Below are positions 21,132 to 30,486 of a stretch of DNA of 64,000 nt, piece after piece. The notes below the pieces were generated by a model. That model was not told the DNA's origin. It saw nothing but the letters and a program-made list of their open reading frames with translations, and searched no databases. A program made the position numbers and the translations under genes. The stretch comes from Labrenzia sp. VG12 (GTDB lineage: Bacteria > Pseudomonadota > Alphaproteobacteria > Rhizobiales > Stappiaceae). Location: contig NZ_CP022529.1 in the NCBI RefSeq assembly GCF_002237595.1, positions 3,534,001 through 3,598,000 of the forward strand. Direction: 5' to 3'. Position 1 is the first letter of the stretch. Each line of letters begins with the position of its first letter.

Positions 21132-21899
21132 ATGGATCTGGCGACATTAATCGGAATTGTCGGCGCATTTGGCGTGGTCGTTACCGCCGTGTTTCTCGGC
21201 GGCAGCTTCACGCAGTTCGTTGACATTCCCTCGATTCTGATCGTGTTCGGCGGCGGCCTGGCCGCCACGCTGATCCGTTTTCAACTGTCCGACATCGCCG
21301 CCGCTTTCGTTACGGGCTTCAAGGTGGCCCTGGCCGGCAAGAACGCCAGCCCGCGCGACCTGATCAACGAGATCACCAATCTGGGTGAGATCGTGCGCAA
21401 GTCCGGCCCGCTGGGCCTGGAAAATGTCGACGTCTCCGACCCGATCCTGGCCAAGGGTGTTCAGTATATCGCGGACGGCTACGAGCTTGAATTCATCAAG
21501 GAATCGATGGAACGCGAGCGCGACTTGCAATTGTCGCGCCTGTCTGAAGGGCGACGCGTCTTCAAGGCGCTCGGCGATTCGGCTCCGGCCTTCGGCATGA
21601 TCGGGACGCTGGTCGGCCTGGTGCAGATGCTGGCCAACATGGATGATCCCGCCGCTATCGGCCCCTCCATGGCGGTTGCCCTGCTGACGACCCTCTATGG
21701 CGCACTTGTATCCAACATCCTGTGTCTGCCGCTGGTGGACAAGCTTGATGCAAAATTCGATGTCGACGAACTCAACCAGACGCTGATTATCGACGGCATC
21801 TGCCAGATTCGCGAATCCAAGAGCCCGGCTCTCATCAAGGAAATGCTGGTTGCCTACCTGCCTGAGAAGGCACGTGCTGAACTGGAAGAAGCGGCGTAA
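21132..21899 (+). CDS. motA: Flagellar motor stator protein, MotA/PomA-like
   Basis: This 255-residue inner-membrane protein forms the ion channel of the flagellar stator with the product of the next gene. It has four membrane segments: around residues 5-22, 30-48, 150-170 and 185-205. Conserved blocks are DIPSILIVFGGGLAA, SAPAFGMIGTLVGLVQML and GPSMAVALLTTLYGALVSN, closest to the PomA/sodium-motor branch. ATG 21132 (MDLATLIG) matches the family start; an in-frame GTG lies three codons upstream. No other flagellar genes are present in this window, so the stator pair is detached from the main cluster. Confidence 0.88.
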   Translation: MDLATLIGIVGAFGVVVTAVFLGGSFTQFVDIPSILIVFGGGLAATLIRFQLSDIAAAFVTGFKVALAGKNASPRDLINEITNLGEIVRKSGPLGLENVDVSDPILAKGVQYIADGYELEFIKESMERERDLQLSRLSEGRRVFKALGDSAPAFGMIGTLVGLVQMLANMDDPAAIGPSMAVALLTTLYGALVSNILCLPLVDKLDAKFDVDELNQTLIIDGICQIRESKSPALIKEMLVAYLPEKARAELEEAA

Positions 21900-21922
21900 C
21901 AGCCAACGAACTGGACCAGAGT

Positions 21923-22777
21923 ATGGCTAAAAAGAAACAACAAGGCGGTGGAGGCGCACCCGACTGGCTGGTGACGTTTGCCGACCTGATGTCGCTGCTG
22001 GTGTGTTTCTTCGTTCTGATCATTTCCTTTTCCATCCAGGACAAGGAAAAGCTCCAGGTCGTTGCAGGCTCCATGCGCGAAGCCTTCGGCGTCAAGGACA
22101 CCTCCCGCAAGACCGGCATCATCGAGGTCGAGGGCATTCCGATTCGCGACTACATGAAGGACATCAGCCAGGTCGAACAGGAGATGGATTCCGACTTTTC
22201 CCAGGAGCGCCACGAAAAGCGGCGCAAGCAGGGACCGGAGGCCAATACCCACGACACGCTTGAGGCCGATATCGAAAAGCCGCGCCAGTTCGCAACCGCC
22301 GCAGCATCCCTCCGCCAAGCCTGGCAGGAAATGCCCGAAATCACCGAGATTTCAAGCAACATCATTCTGGAGGAGACAGAAGACGGTCTCAACATCATGC
22401 TGGTCGACCAGGATGGCCGCTCGATGTTCCGGGAAGGGTCAAAATATCCTTATGAGACCACGCGCCGTCTGATAGCCAAGATGGCTCCGGTGCTGGCGCA
22501 AATGCCGAACCGTGTTGAAATCACCGGCCACACGACGGCTGGTCAGCTGTCCGCCAATCCGGACTACACCGGCTGGGACCTGTCCAGCGAAAGGGCAAAC
22601 ATCGCCCGGCAGATTCTGGCTGAATATGGCGTGCCGGGCGACCAGTTCTATGCCGTGGTCGGCAAGGCGGACACGGAACCGCTCTTCCCGAACGACCCGT
22701 ATCTTGCGGCCAACCGGCGCGTCGGCATTCTGCTGAAGGCGGAAGAACCACCGCTGCCGCTCGGCCACAAACCCTAA
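21923..22777 (+). CDS. motB: Flagellar motor stator protein, MotB/PomB-like
   Basis: The 284-residue partner of MotA has a short N-terminal cytoplasmic part, one membrane helix (TFADLMSLLVCFFVLIISF) in which the Asp of FADLM is the expected ion-binding residue, a plug/linker, and a C-terminal OmpA-like peptidoglycan-binding domain (VEITGHTTAG...WDLSSERANIARQIL...VGKADTEPLF). It starts 23 bases after motA, so the two genes form one operon. Whether the ion is sodium or proton cannot be decided from sequence alone. Confidence 0.88.
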   Translation: MAKKKQQGGGGAPDWLVTFADLMSLLVCFFVLIISFSIQDKEKLQVVAGSMREAFGVKDTSRKTGIIEVEGIPIRDYMKDISQVEQEMDSDFSQERHEKRRKQGPEANTHDTLEADIEKPRQFATAAASLRQAWQEMPEITEISSNIILEETEDGLNIMLVDQDGRSMFREGSKYPYETTRRLIAKMAPVLAQMPNRVEITGHTTAGQLSANPDYTGWDLSSERANIARQILAEYGVPGDQFYAVVGKADTEPLFPNDPYLAANRRVGILLKAEEPPLPLGHKP

Positions 22778-22803
22778 TCTGTCAGGAAGGCGTTAGGCCG
22801 CCC

Positions 22804-23259
22804 TCACTCGGCCCGCGAAACGACCAGCCGGGCGCCGTCGATCGCGTCCACTTTCACCTTCGTGCCTGCCGGCAGGTCCGGGCCGGTGATCCGCCAGATC
22901 GTGTCGTCGATGGAAAGGTTCCCGGCGCCTTCGTTCAAGGGGGCAGCCAGAGTGAACTCGCGACCGATATAGCGGCTGCCGCGCTGATTGAGCCCCGGAT
23001 CACCCTTTTCAGAAGCGAGACGCTGCATCATTCTCCGGCCGACAAGCAAGCTTGCAAGCGAGAGCACGAGAAACAGCGCAACATCAATCTGCCAGGCAAA
23101 ATCGAAGACCAGCGACACGACACCGACCACCAGGGCCGACAGACCGAACCACAGGAAAATCGTGCCCGGCGCCAGGATCTCCAGGCCCAGCAGGATCAGT
23201 CCAAGGACAAACCAGCTCCAGGGGCCAAGCGCTTCGATGGTGCTTTCAATCAGGCTCAC
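22804..23259 (-). CDS. NfeD-family membrane protein
   Basis: This short-form NfeD protein (151 residues) has two or three N-terminal membrane helices (about residues 12-75) and a C-terminal OB-fold-like domain (YIGREFTLAAPLNEGAGNLSIDDTIWRITGPDLPAGTKVKV). Short NfeD proteins partner with SPFH proteins in membrane-quality or lipid-raft-like assemblies. Its start overlaps the end of the SPFH gene by four bases, a strong sign of coupled translation. Confidence 0.85.
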   Translation of the reverse strand: MSLIESTIEALGPWSWFVLGLILLGLEILAPGTIFLWFGLSALVVGVVSLVFDFAWQIDVALFLVLSLASLLVGRRMMQRLASEKGDPGLNQRGSRYIGREFTLAAPLNEGAGNLSIDDTIWRITGPDLPAGTKVKVDAIDGARLVVSRAE

Positions 23260-24245
23260 CGCTCGGGACCTCCCTCATTTGCCCCGGTATTGGGGATGCG
23301 GGACGACGTCCGGCTGCCGCCCTTGTCGTCGCTGAAGGCTTCCTTGGCGATCTCGCCGATACCACTCAGAGCCCCCAGGAGCGACGTGGCTTCCATGGGA
23401 AGGATAAGGGTCTTCTGGTTGCGCGAGGTGGCCAGTTCCTTGAAGGCCTCGACATATTTGTTGGCAACGAAGTAGTTGATCGCCTGGACGTCGCCCGATG
23501 CAATTGCGGAACTCACCATCTGGGTCGCCTTGGCTTCTGCCTCTGCTTCACGCTCGCGGGCCTCGGCGTCACGGAACGCCGATTCGCGCCGGCCTTCGGC
23601 TTCCAGGATCAAAGACTGTTTCTCGCCTTCGGCCTTCAGGATTTCCGACTGCCGCTTGCCTTCCGCTTCCAGGATGGAGGCACGCTTATCGCGTTCTGCC
23701 TTCATCTGGCGCGCCATGGCATCGACCAGATCCCGCGGAGGATTGATGTCCTTGATCTCGATACGGGTGATCTTCACGCCCCAGGGCTCTGCCGCGGCAT
23801 CAACAACCCGCAGGATCTTGGCGTTGATCTCGTCACGGTTGGACAAAAGCGCATCCAGATCCATGGACCCCATGACGGAGCGGATGTTGGTCATGGTCAG
23901 GTTTAGGATCGCGTTTTGCAGACCCAGCACCTCATAGGCCGCCCGGGATGCTTCCAGCACCTGATAGAAGGTGACACCATCGGCACTGACGGTGGCATTG
24001 TCCCGCGTGATGACTTCCTGGGTCGGCACGTCAAGCACCTGTTCCATCATGTTCAGCTTGTGGCCGACGCGGTCGATGAACGGGATGATGAAATTCAGGC
24101 CCGGTGTCAGGGTCTTGCGGTACCGGCCAAAGCGCTCGATTGTGTAGTTGAAGCCTTGGGGAACCGTCTTCACCCCGGCGAAAAAAATCAGAATGACCAG
24201 CACAACAAGGCCGATCAGGACAATATCCAATCCCGCGATAGGCAT
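23256..24245 (-). CDS. SPFH/Band 7 membrane protein (QmcA/stomatin-like)
   Basis: The 329-residue protein starts with a membrane helix (IVLIGLVVLVILIFFAG), then has the Band 7 domain (TVPQGFNYTIERFGRY...PGLNFIIPFIDRV...VITRDNATVSADG), a long charged coiled coil rich in Glu, Ala and Arg (~residues 195-255), and a flexible tail. Such proteins form cage-like oligomers on the inner membrane and pair with NfeD. It is first in a two-gene operon with nfeD. Confidence 0.88.
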   Translation of the reverse strand: MPIAGLDIVLIGLVVLVILIFFAGVKTVPQGFNYTIERFGRYRKTLTPGLNFIIPFIDRVGHKLNMMEQVLDVPTQEVITRDNATVSADGVTFYQVLEASRAAYEVLGLQNAILNLTMTNIRSVMGSMDLDALLSNRDEINAKILRVVDAAAEPWGVKITRIEIKDINPPRDLVDAMARQMKAERDKRASILEAEGKRQSEILKAEGEKQSLILEAEGRRESAFRDAEAREREAEAEAKATQMVSSAIASGDVQAINYFVANKYVEAFKELATSRNQKTLILPMEATSLLGALSGIGEIAKEAFSDDKGGSRTSSRIPNTGANEGGPER

Positions 24246-24448
24246 GAACGTCTCCCCTAAATCTATAGAATAGTGCGGCCACTATGCTCCGAATTGCGAC
24301 CTTCTTCCAGCGCAATTGGACCGCAGTGTAAATGACCGCGCAAATAGCTAGCCGGCATCTGTGACCAGATGCAGACACGTTTCAAACACAACACCAACTA
24401 TATGGGGATTACTGTCAGAATTTACGAGCTTTGCCGAAAGGGCGGCTG

Positions 24449-25540
24449 TCAGATCCAGCCGCCAAGTTCCCGACGCACAACATGGGCGATGACATCCATG
24501 CCGAGGTCGCTGTCATTCAGACAGGGAATGTGGCTGAAGTTCTCACCACCGTTTTCCTCGAAGATCTCGCCGACTTCGCCGGCAATCTCTTCCAGCGTTT
24601 CCAGGCAGTCCGACACGAAACCCGGGTTCATCACGGCGACATTCCTGACGCCATCCTTTGCCAGCTGCTCCACGGTCTTGTCGGTGTAGGGCTGCAGCCA
24701 TTCTTCCGGACCGAACCGTGACTGGAACGTGACCCGCAGCTTGTCCTTGCTCCAACCGAGCACGTCGCGCATCAGGCGCGTCGTTTTCATGCAGTGGCAG
24801 TGATAGGGGTCGCCGCGCTTGAAATAGGACTGCGGAATGCCGTGATAGGAAGTCAGCACCACATCCGGTTCGAAATCCAGCGTCTCCAGATGCTGCTCGA
24901 CGGATTTCGCCAGGGCAGTCACATAGACCGGGTCGTCATGATAGGGCGGCACGGTGCGGATCGCCGGCTGCCAGCGCATCTTCAGAAGGGTCTTGCAGAC
25001 AACGTCGTTCACGGTCGCCGTGGTTGTTGCCGAATATTGCGGGTAGAGCGGGAAGACCAGGATCCGGTCGCAGCCCTCGTCCTTCAGGGCCTGAAGCTTG
25101 TCCGGGATGGACGGCTGGCCGTAGCGCATCGCCCAGTCAACGGTCAGCCGGCCGTCACTGTCGCCAAGCATGTCAGCGAGTTTGTCTGACTGGCTGCGCG
25201 TAATCGTCCGGAGCGGCGACTCGTTCTTGTCGTGATTCCAGATCTCGTCATAGGCCTTGCCGGATTTGCCCGGGCGGGTCATCAGCACAATGCCGTAAAG
25301 GATCGGGTACCAGATCGCCCGCGGCCACTCGATCACCCGCTTGTCGGACAGGAACTCGCGCAGATAGCGGCGCATCGGCCAGTAGTCCGTCGCATCCGGC
25401 GTTCCCAGATTGACCAGGAGAACGCCCACCTTTCCGGTCTTTACGGACGGGTGATCGGAGGGCAGTTCGATCTTTCTGAACTCGGTTTCCTGGTCGGCTG
25501 TCAGGGGGGCGGACGGTTGCACGGTCATTTGCTGGATCAT
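24449..25540 (-). CDS. hemH: Ferrochelatase
   Basis: HemH inserts ferrous iron into protoporphyrin IX to make haem. The roughly 363-residue product contains VGVLLVNLGTPDA, the catalytic-His segment SYHGIPQSYFKRGDPYHCHC, and FQSRFGPEEWLQPYTD near the C-terminus, all family signatures. The N-terminus is extended by about 35 residues over many homologues; ATG 25540 is used, with a GTG two codons earlier and an ATG at 25528 also possible. A GGCGGCT/AGCCGCC stem (24441-24463) overlaps the stop codon, without a clear T-run. Confidence 0.93.
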   Translation of the reverse strand: MIQQMTVQPSAPLTADQETEFRKIELPSDHPSVKTGKVGVLLVNLGTPDATDYWPMRRYLREFLSDKRVIEWPRAIWYPILYGIVLMTRPGKSGKAYDEIWNHDKNESPLRTITRSQSDKLADMLGDSDGRLTVDWAMRYGQPSIPDKLQALKDEGCDRILVFPLYPQYSATTTATVNDVVCKTLLKMRWQPAIRTVPPYHDDPVYVTALAKSVEQHLETLDFEPDVVLTSYHGIPQSYFKRGDPYHCHCMKTTRLMRDVLGWSKDKLRVTFQSRFGPEEWLQPYTDKTVEQLAKDGVRNVAVMNPGFVSDCLETLEEIAGEVGEIFEENGGENFSHIPCLNDSDLGMDVIAHVVRRELGGWI

Positions 25541-25653
25541 TCCCACGAATTACGGTCTGCCGTCTTACATAGGCCATAGGCTCTCACAGGCCAATGCGGC
25601 ATTTGTCATACGCACCCCAACGGCGCCGGATCATGACGAAAGCCATCGATGCC

Positions 25654-25707
25654 AAACAAAAAACCTCTCCTCGAGGCGCGGGTCCGCACGCGCCTCAGGG
25701 AGAGGTT
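25654..25707 (-). terminator. Terminator of the CoA-ligase/ABC importer operon
   Basis: A long stem of AACCTCTCC (25662-25670) with GGAGAGGTT (25699-25707), extended by inner GAGGCGCG/CGCGCCTC arms (25673-25680 / 25689-25696), precedes a run of Ts on the minus strand (As at 25657-25663). It closes the seven-gene operon that begins at 34265. Confidence 0.88.
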
Positions 25708-25761
25708 GAACAATGGCAGCGTCTCACCCCGGAGAGAAAAGACCAAAGACCGGGATGTAGC

Positions 25762-27000
25762 TCAGCCGTAGTCCCGCTCGTCGGCGATCACCTTGCCGTC
25801 ATTCGGCAGATTGCCCGGAGCCACAAGCAGAACGTCGCCCTTCAGGCGCGTGACTTCGCGCAGCGTTTCCGCGACCCGGTCCGACAGGCCATTGCCCATG
25901 GCCTCGGTCTCAACGGTAAGCGTCATCGCATCCGCCTCCCCGTCCCGGACAACGGCGAGGCGCGCCTTGTTGACCTCTGGATGCGCCGCGACAATCTGGG
26001 CGATCTGGGCGGGGTCGACAAACATGCCCTTGACCTTGGTGCGCTGGTCCGCCCGGCCCATCCAGCCGGCAAGCCGCATGTTGGTGCGTCCGCAGGGCGA
26101 CTGCCCGGGCACGATCTTGGACAGGTCTCCCGTGGCAAAGCGGATCAGCGGATAAAGGCTGTTGAAATTGGTGACCACCAGCTCCCCGACCTCGCCCTCG
26201 GCCACCGGTTCACCGGTTCCCGGCCGGACGATCTCGACAATGTAGTCCTCGTTGACGACCATGCCCTCCCGCGCCTCGGTTTCATAGGCAATGACACCCA
26301 GATCCGCCGTCGCGTAACATTGGCCAACCGTGATGCCCTGGTCTTCGTATTCCTGCCGCAGCGACGGAAAAAGAGCGCCGCCGGAAACAAGGGCTGTCTT
26401 GATGGAGGAAACATCCTTCCCCTGTTCCCGGCCGCGGTCCAGGAGGACCTTCAGGTAGTCCGGCGTGCCGACAAAACCGGTCGGCTTGAGCACTTCAATC
26501 GCCTCAACCTGCGTGTCGGTATTGCCGACCCCAGCCGGGAAGACGGTGCAGCCGAGTGCGATCGCACCCTGGTCGAGAATGAAACCACCGGGCGTCAGAT
26601 GGTACGAGAACGCGTTCAGCACCACATCGCCCTTGCGGAAACCGGCCGCAAAGAGACTGCGCGCTCCGTTCCAGGGGTCAAGGCCCGGCGCCTGCGGTTC
26701 CCAGATCGGTCCCGGCGACATGAACACCCTTGCCGCTCCGGACAGCTCGCCGGCGAGAAAGCCGCCAAAGGGCGGGTTTGCCTTTTGTTTGTCCAGAAGG
26801 TCGGCTTTCCGCAAGACCGGCAAAGCGGCCAGCGTTTCGCGGCTGGTCACCGCGGTCAGGTCCTGGCCGTCGAGATGGTCCGCCCAGCCCGGTGCCTTGG
26901 AGGTGGCATGCGCAAGCAGCTCGGGCAACTTGGCAAAGAGATCCTGTTCGCGCTGAGCGGGATCCTGCCGCTCGCGCGCGTCAAACTGAGTATCGCTCAT
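25762..27000 (-). CDS. Phenylacetate-CoA ligase-like AMP-forming enzyme (PaaK family)
   Basis: The 412-residue protein is an adenylate-forming ligase of the PaaK group: VFMSPGPIWEPQ lies at the phosphate-loop position, and ATADLGVIAYE, PLIRFATGDLSKI and GRADQRTKVKGMFVDPAQ are the usual downstream motifs. It should activate a carboxylic acid, probably aromatic, with ATP and coenzyme A. The P-loop is atypical in lacking the TSG-rich sequence of true PaaK. It is the last gene of the operon, 39 bases after the LivF-type gene. The substrate is not known; phenylacetate is only a family-level guess. Confidence 0.8.
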   Translation of the reverse strand: MSDTQFDARERQDPAQREQDLFAKLPELLAHATSKAPGWADHLDGQDLTAVTSRETLAALPVLRKADLLDKQKANPPFGGFLAGELSGAARVFMSPGPIWEPQAPGLDPWNGARSLFAAGFRKGDVVLNAFSYHLTPGGFILDQGAIALGCTVFPAGVGNTDTQVEAIEVLKPTGFVGTPDYLKVLLDRGREQGKDVSSIKTALVSGGALFPSLRQEYEDQGITVGQCYATADLGVIAYETEAREGMVVNEDYIVEIVRPGTGEPVAEGEVGELVVTNFNSLYPLIRFATGDLSKIVPGQSPCGRTNMRLAGWMGRADQRTKVKGMFVDPAQIAQIVAAHPEVNKARLAVVRDGEADAMTLTVETEAMGNGLSDRVAETLREVTRLKGDVLLVAPGNLPNDGKVIADERDYG

Positions 27001-27039
27001 GGTCGTCTCCGCTTGTTTCAGCCTCGGGTTCCGATCCCG

Positions 27040-27894
27040 TCAGGCCAGCCAGCGCTTCCTTCGTTTGTAGTGTTTGACGTTCCGGAACGACCGGCGGCCT
27101 TCGCCACCTACGCCCAGGTAGAATTCCTTCACATCCTCGTTTTCACGCAGCGCCTTGGCGTCGCCATCGAGCACGATGCGCCCGGATTCCAGGATGTAGC
27201 CATAGGTGGCGTATTTCAGCGCCACGTTGGTGTTCTGCTCCGCCAGGAGGAAGGACACGCCCTCATTCTGGTTGAGCTTGCGCACGATTTCGAAAATCTC
27301 TTCCACCAGCTGCGGTGCAAGACCCATGCTGGGTTCGTCCAGAAGGATCATCTTGGGCCGGCTCATCAGGGCGCGTCCGATCGCGCACATCTGCTGTTCA
27401 CCACCCGACGTATAGCCCGCCTGGCTGTTACGCCGCTCGCGCAGGCGCGGAAAATAGGTATAGACCATCTCCAGGTCCGCCTTGATCGCGGCATGCCCGT
27501 CCTTGCGGGTATAGGCCCCGGTCAGCAGGTTCTCCTCGATCGACAGGTGCCCGAAACAGTGCCGGCCTTCCATCACCTGGATGCAGCCGCGGCGCACCAG
27601 ATCGTTCGGCGACAGGGCCTGGACCTCTTCATCGTCAAACAGGATCTTGCCCTTGGTCACTTCCCCGCGCTCGGCGCCGAGAAGGTTGGACACTGCCTTC
27701 AGCGTGGTCGTCTTGCCGGCGCCATTGGCACCAAGCAGGGCGACGATACCGCCCTTGGGCACCGTCAAGGACACGCCCTTCAGCACCAGGATCACGTGGT
27801 CGTAGATGACCTCGATATTGTTGACCGACAGGATCGTCTCCGCCGTATCCGCGGCGTTGTCCGATCCGGGCTGTTCTACATCCAAAAGTGCCAT
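27040..27894 (-). CDS. LivF-type ABC transporter ATPase
   Basis: The 284-residue ATPase has Walker A (LLGANGAGKTTT), the signature TSGGEQQM, Walker B (MILLDEPSMGLAP) and the switch His region replaced by AEQN, as in LivF proteins. It is about 45 residues longer than typical LivF, with an N-terminal extension and a basic C-terminal tail (RRSFRNVKHYKRRKRWLA). It powers uptake with the LivG-type ATPase and the two permeases encoded upstream. A 12-bp hairpin lies between it and the binding-protein gene. Confidence 0.9.
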   Translation of the reverse strand: MALLDVEQPGSDNAADTAETILSVNNIEVIYDHVILVLKGVSLTVPKGGIVALLGANGAGKTTTLKAVSNLLGAERGEVTKGKILFDDEEVQALSPNDLVRRGCIQVMEGRHCFGHLSIEENLLTGAYTRKDGHAAIKADLEMVYTYFPRLRERRNSQAGYTSGGEQQMCAIGRALMSRPKMILLDEPSMGLAPQLVEEIFEIVRKLNQNEGVSFLLAEQNTNVALKYATYGYILESGRIVLDGDAKALRENEDVKEFYLGVGGEGRRSFRNVKHYKRRKRWLA

Positions 27895-27912
27895 TCCCTA
27901 CTCTCCTTGGAA

Positions 27913-27941
27913 GCTCCGCCGTGCATGAGGCACGGCGGAGC
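27913..27941 (-). other. Stem-loop between binding-protein and LivF genes
   Basis: GCTCCGCCGTGC (27913-27924) is perfectly complementary to 27930-27941, with loop ATGAG. On the minus strand it sits just after the binding-protein stop codon, is not followed by a T-run, and ends before the livF-type ribosome-binding site. It therefore fits an mRNA-stabilising or processing hairpin better than a terminator. Confidence 0.7.
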
Positions 27942-27952
27942 GGACTGCCTTC

Positions 27953-29284
27953 TTAGTTCGGGCAGGGTTCGGTGCGTGCCGGCCACGGCGCGTTCTTTTC
28001 AGCGTATTCAGCTGCGGCCTTTTCCAGCATCGGGCGGACCAGGTCGGTCATCGGCTCGATCCAGCCGGACGCCTGACGCCACTGTTTGCCGTCCCACTCC
28101 TGGATGAACACCGGATGGCTGCCGGCATGGTCTTCACAGGTGACCTTCATCGGGTGGGCAAAGCCTTTCAGACCGAGTTCGGCCAGACGGGCCTCATCCA
28201 GATCGAGGGCTTCCAGGCCCATGCGCATGTCCTCACCGGTGATGACCTTCTTGCCGGTCAGCTCCTGAGCAGTGCGGATGCCTTCTGCGATGATCACGGA
28301 GTTCAAAACGCCGCGATTGTAGAGCGTGCCGCCAATGGTCTCCGCATCGGTCGAGCTGAGGCCTGCGTCAACGACATGTTTCTTGATGTCGTCGAGCGCC
28401 GGGAAGTCGGAACCGACACCGGAGAAGTTCATGGCCTTGTAGCCCTTGGCACCTTCGCCGCCGGCGGCTGCATCATCATCGCCTGCGGACCACCAGACGC
28501 CGATGAACTTGTCCATCGGGAAGCGGATCTTGACGGCTTCCTTGATGGCGGTCGGGTTCATCGCGCCCCAGCCCCACATGACCATGTAATCCGGGCGGTC
28601 ACGGCGCACGTTCAGCCACTGTGAGGACTGGTTCTGCATTTCCTTGACGCCAACCGGGTACTGCAGCAGTTCAAAGCCGTATTTCTCGGCCAGCTGCTCC
28701 AGCAGCGGGATCGGCTCGCGGCCATAGCCGGCATCCAGGAAGATGTAGCCGATTTTCTTGCCGCTCAGCTTGTCGAGGCCGCCTTCCTGCTCACCAATAT
28801 ACTTGATGACCACGGATGCACCGTCCCAGTAGGTGTCCGGCACGTTGAAGACCCACGGAAAGACCGAGCCATCGGCCGCGGCGGACAGGCCGTAGCCCAT
28901 CGACAGGACCGGGATCTTGTCAACGCCGGCTTTCGGGATCAGCTGCAGCGTGATGCCGGTGGAATACGGGTTATAGACCAGCGCGCCCTTGCCCTTGGTG
29001 GCTTCGTAGCACTCGACGCCTTTCTGGGCGTTGTAGCCGGTTTCACACTCTTCCAGTTCCAGCTTGACGCCACCGATGCCGCCGTCGCGCTCGTTGAGCA
29101 TTTTCAGGTAATCATGCATGCCGTTGGCAATGTGGATGCCGGAGGCTGCGAACGGTCCGGTGCGGTAGGTCAGCAGCGGCACGTAGTTGCTGTCTTCTGC
29201 CTGGACCGGCGTTGTCATGGCGCCGGACAGGCCGACACCGACGGCAACGGCGGTTCCCAGCGCAAGTTGCTTGATGCTTTTCAT
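27953..29284 (-). CDS. Liv-type ABC transporter substrate-binding protein
   Basis: The 443-residue protein has a signal peptide (MKSIKQLALGTAVAVGVGLSGAMTTPVQA) and a Peripla_BP_6 fold (GPFAASGIHIANGMHDYLKMLNERDGGIGG...). It is the periplasmic receptor of the importer. ATG 29284 is chosen because GGAGGAG stands just before it. The pocket looks aromatic-rich (MVMWGWGAMNPT, GVWWSAGDD), in line with a non-amino-acid ligand. It is encoded between the LivM-type permease and LivF-type ATPase genes. Confidence 0.9.
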   Translation of the reverse strand: MKSIKQLALGTAVAVGVGLSGAMTTPVQAEDSNYVPLLTYRTGPFAASGIHIANGMHDYLKMLNERDGGIGGVKLELEECETGYNAQKGVECYEATKGKGALVYNPYSTGITLQLIPKAGVDKIPVLSMGYGLSAAADGSVFPWVFNVPDTYWDGASVVIKYIGEQEGGLDKLSGKKIGYIFLDAGYGREPIPLLEQLAEKYGFELLQYPVGVKEMQNQSSQWLNVRRDRPDYMVMWGWGAMNPTAIKEAVKIRFPMDKFIGVWWSAGDDDAAAGGEGAKGYKAMNFSGVGSDFPALDDIKKHVVDAGLSSTDAETIGGTLYNRGVLNSVIIAEGIRTAQELTGKKVITGEDMRMGLEALDLDEARLAELGLKGFAHPMKVTCEDHAGSHPVFIQEWDGKQWRQASGWIEPMTDLVRPMLEKAAAEYAEKNAPWPARTEPCPN

Positions 29285-29392
29285 GTTTCTCCTCCCATGC
29301 GGCCACGGACCACCCGAAACCGCCGGACCAGTTACGCCATTCCTCACCGGACAGGTCCAAATCCGGATGGCGGCGAAAAGGCTGGCAGCCCC

Positions 29393-30469
29393 CTAGTAGG
29401 GGAACGGCCAGACCCTGAGCTTCTGTTTCCCGATCTGCCAGAGCCGGGCAAAGCCGTGCGGCTCCACGATCAGGAAGAAGATGATGAGCGCACCGACAAT
29501 CATGAACGTGACATGCTCGACGGTTTCTGCCGCGATATCGAAGCCGAGCATGCCCGGAATGAACTTCAGGAACACCGGCAGGATCCAGATGAAGGCCGCG
29601 CCCATGAAGGCTCCGGCAAGACTGCCGAGACCGCCCAGGATCACCATGAACAGGATCTGGAACGACAGCGCGATCGAATAGGACGACGGCTCCGCCGCGT
29701 TCAGCCAGAAGAACACCATCATCGCACCGGCAACACCGCAGATATAGGACGATACGGCAAAGGCCATCAGCTTGGTCTGCAGCGGGCGAATGCCCATCAG
29801 CTCCGCGGCAATGTCCATGTCGCGGATCATCATCCACGACCGGCCGATCCGTCCGCGCAGCACGTTGGCGATCAGGAAGGCGATGCCGACCGTGATGCAC
29901 AGGACGATGAAGTAGCGCACGATCGGTGTGGCTTCCGCGCCCGAGACGACAACACCAAACGCTTCACGATGCGGTACTTCGATCGCGCCCGACGCGTTGT
30001 TGTTGTAGAGCCACGGAATACGGATGAAACACCATTCCAGGAAGAACTGGGCCGCCAGTGTGGTCACTGCCAGGTAGAGCCCCTTGATGCGCAGGCTCGG
30101 CAGGCCGAACACCGCACCGATGGCAGCAGAGAACACGCCCGACAGCAGCACCATCAGGATGACGTTGGCATCCGGAAAGATGGTGGTGAGCTTGTAGGCC
30201 GCATAGGCTCCCACCCCCATGAACGCCCCGGTCCCGAGAGAGAGCTGTCCGCAGAAACCGGTCAGGATGTTCAGGCCGATCGCGGCCAGCGCGAACACCA
30301 GGAACGGGATCATGATCGAGGTCAGGAAGAAGTCATTGGCAAGGAGCGGAATGACGACGAATGCGACAGCAAGGATGACGGCCAGACCGAGCCGGTCCTG
30401 GAGGATCGGCATAAGCGCCTGATCCGCCTTGTAGCTTGTCTTGAATTGGCCAGCTTCGCGATAGAACAT
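29393..30469 (-). CDS. LivM-type ABC transporter permease
   Basis: This 358-residue inner-membrane permease has about eight to ten helices, with the family blocks LAAIGLNILTGFCGQLSLGTGAFMGVGAY and GGLGSLAGAFMGAAF. ATG 30469 is preferred (MFYREAGQFKTSYKADQ); upstream in-frame codons lie inside the preceding permease gene. It starts 17 bases after the LivH-type gene and acts as its heterodimer partner. Confidence 0.9.
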   Translation of the reverse strand: MFYREAGQFKTSYKADQALMPILQDRLGLAVILAVAFVVIPLLANDFFLTSIMIPFLVFALAAIGLNILTGFCGQLSLGTGAFMGVGAYAAYKLTTIFPDANVILMVLLSGVFSAAIGAVFGLPSLRIKGLYLAVTTLAAQFFLEWCFIRIPWLYNNNASGAIEVPHREAFGVVVSGAEATPIVRYFIVLCITVGIAFLIANVLRGRIGRSWMMIRDMDIAAELMGIRPLQTKLMAFAVSSYICGVAGAMMVFFWLNAAEPSSYSIALSFQILFMVILGGLGSLAGAFMGAAFIWILPVFLKFIPGMLGFDIAAETVEHVTFMIVGALIIFFLIVEPHGFARLWQIGKQKLRVWPFPY

Positions 30470-30486
30470 GTGCTTGAGCCTCTCCC

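Noticed and set aside
24441..24463. GGCGGCT/AGCCGCC hairpin as hemH terminator
   Set aside because: It overlaps the stop codon and has no T-run; listed only as a weak stem in the hemH entry.
25594..28107. 837-codon plus-strand open frame
   Set aside because: It runs antisense to the PaaK-like and LivF-type genes and through their terminator; no family pattern.
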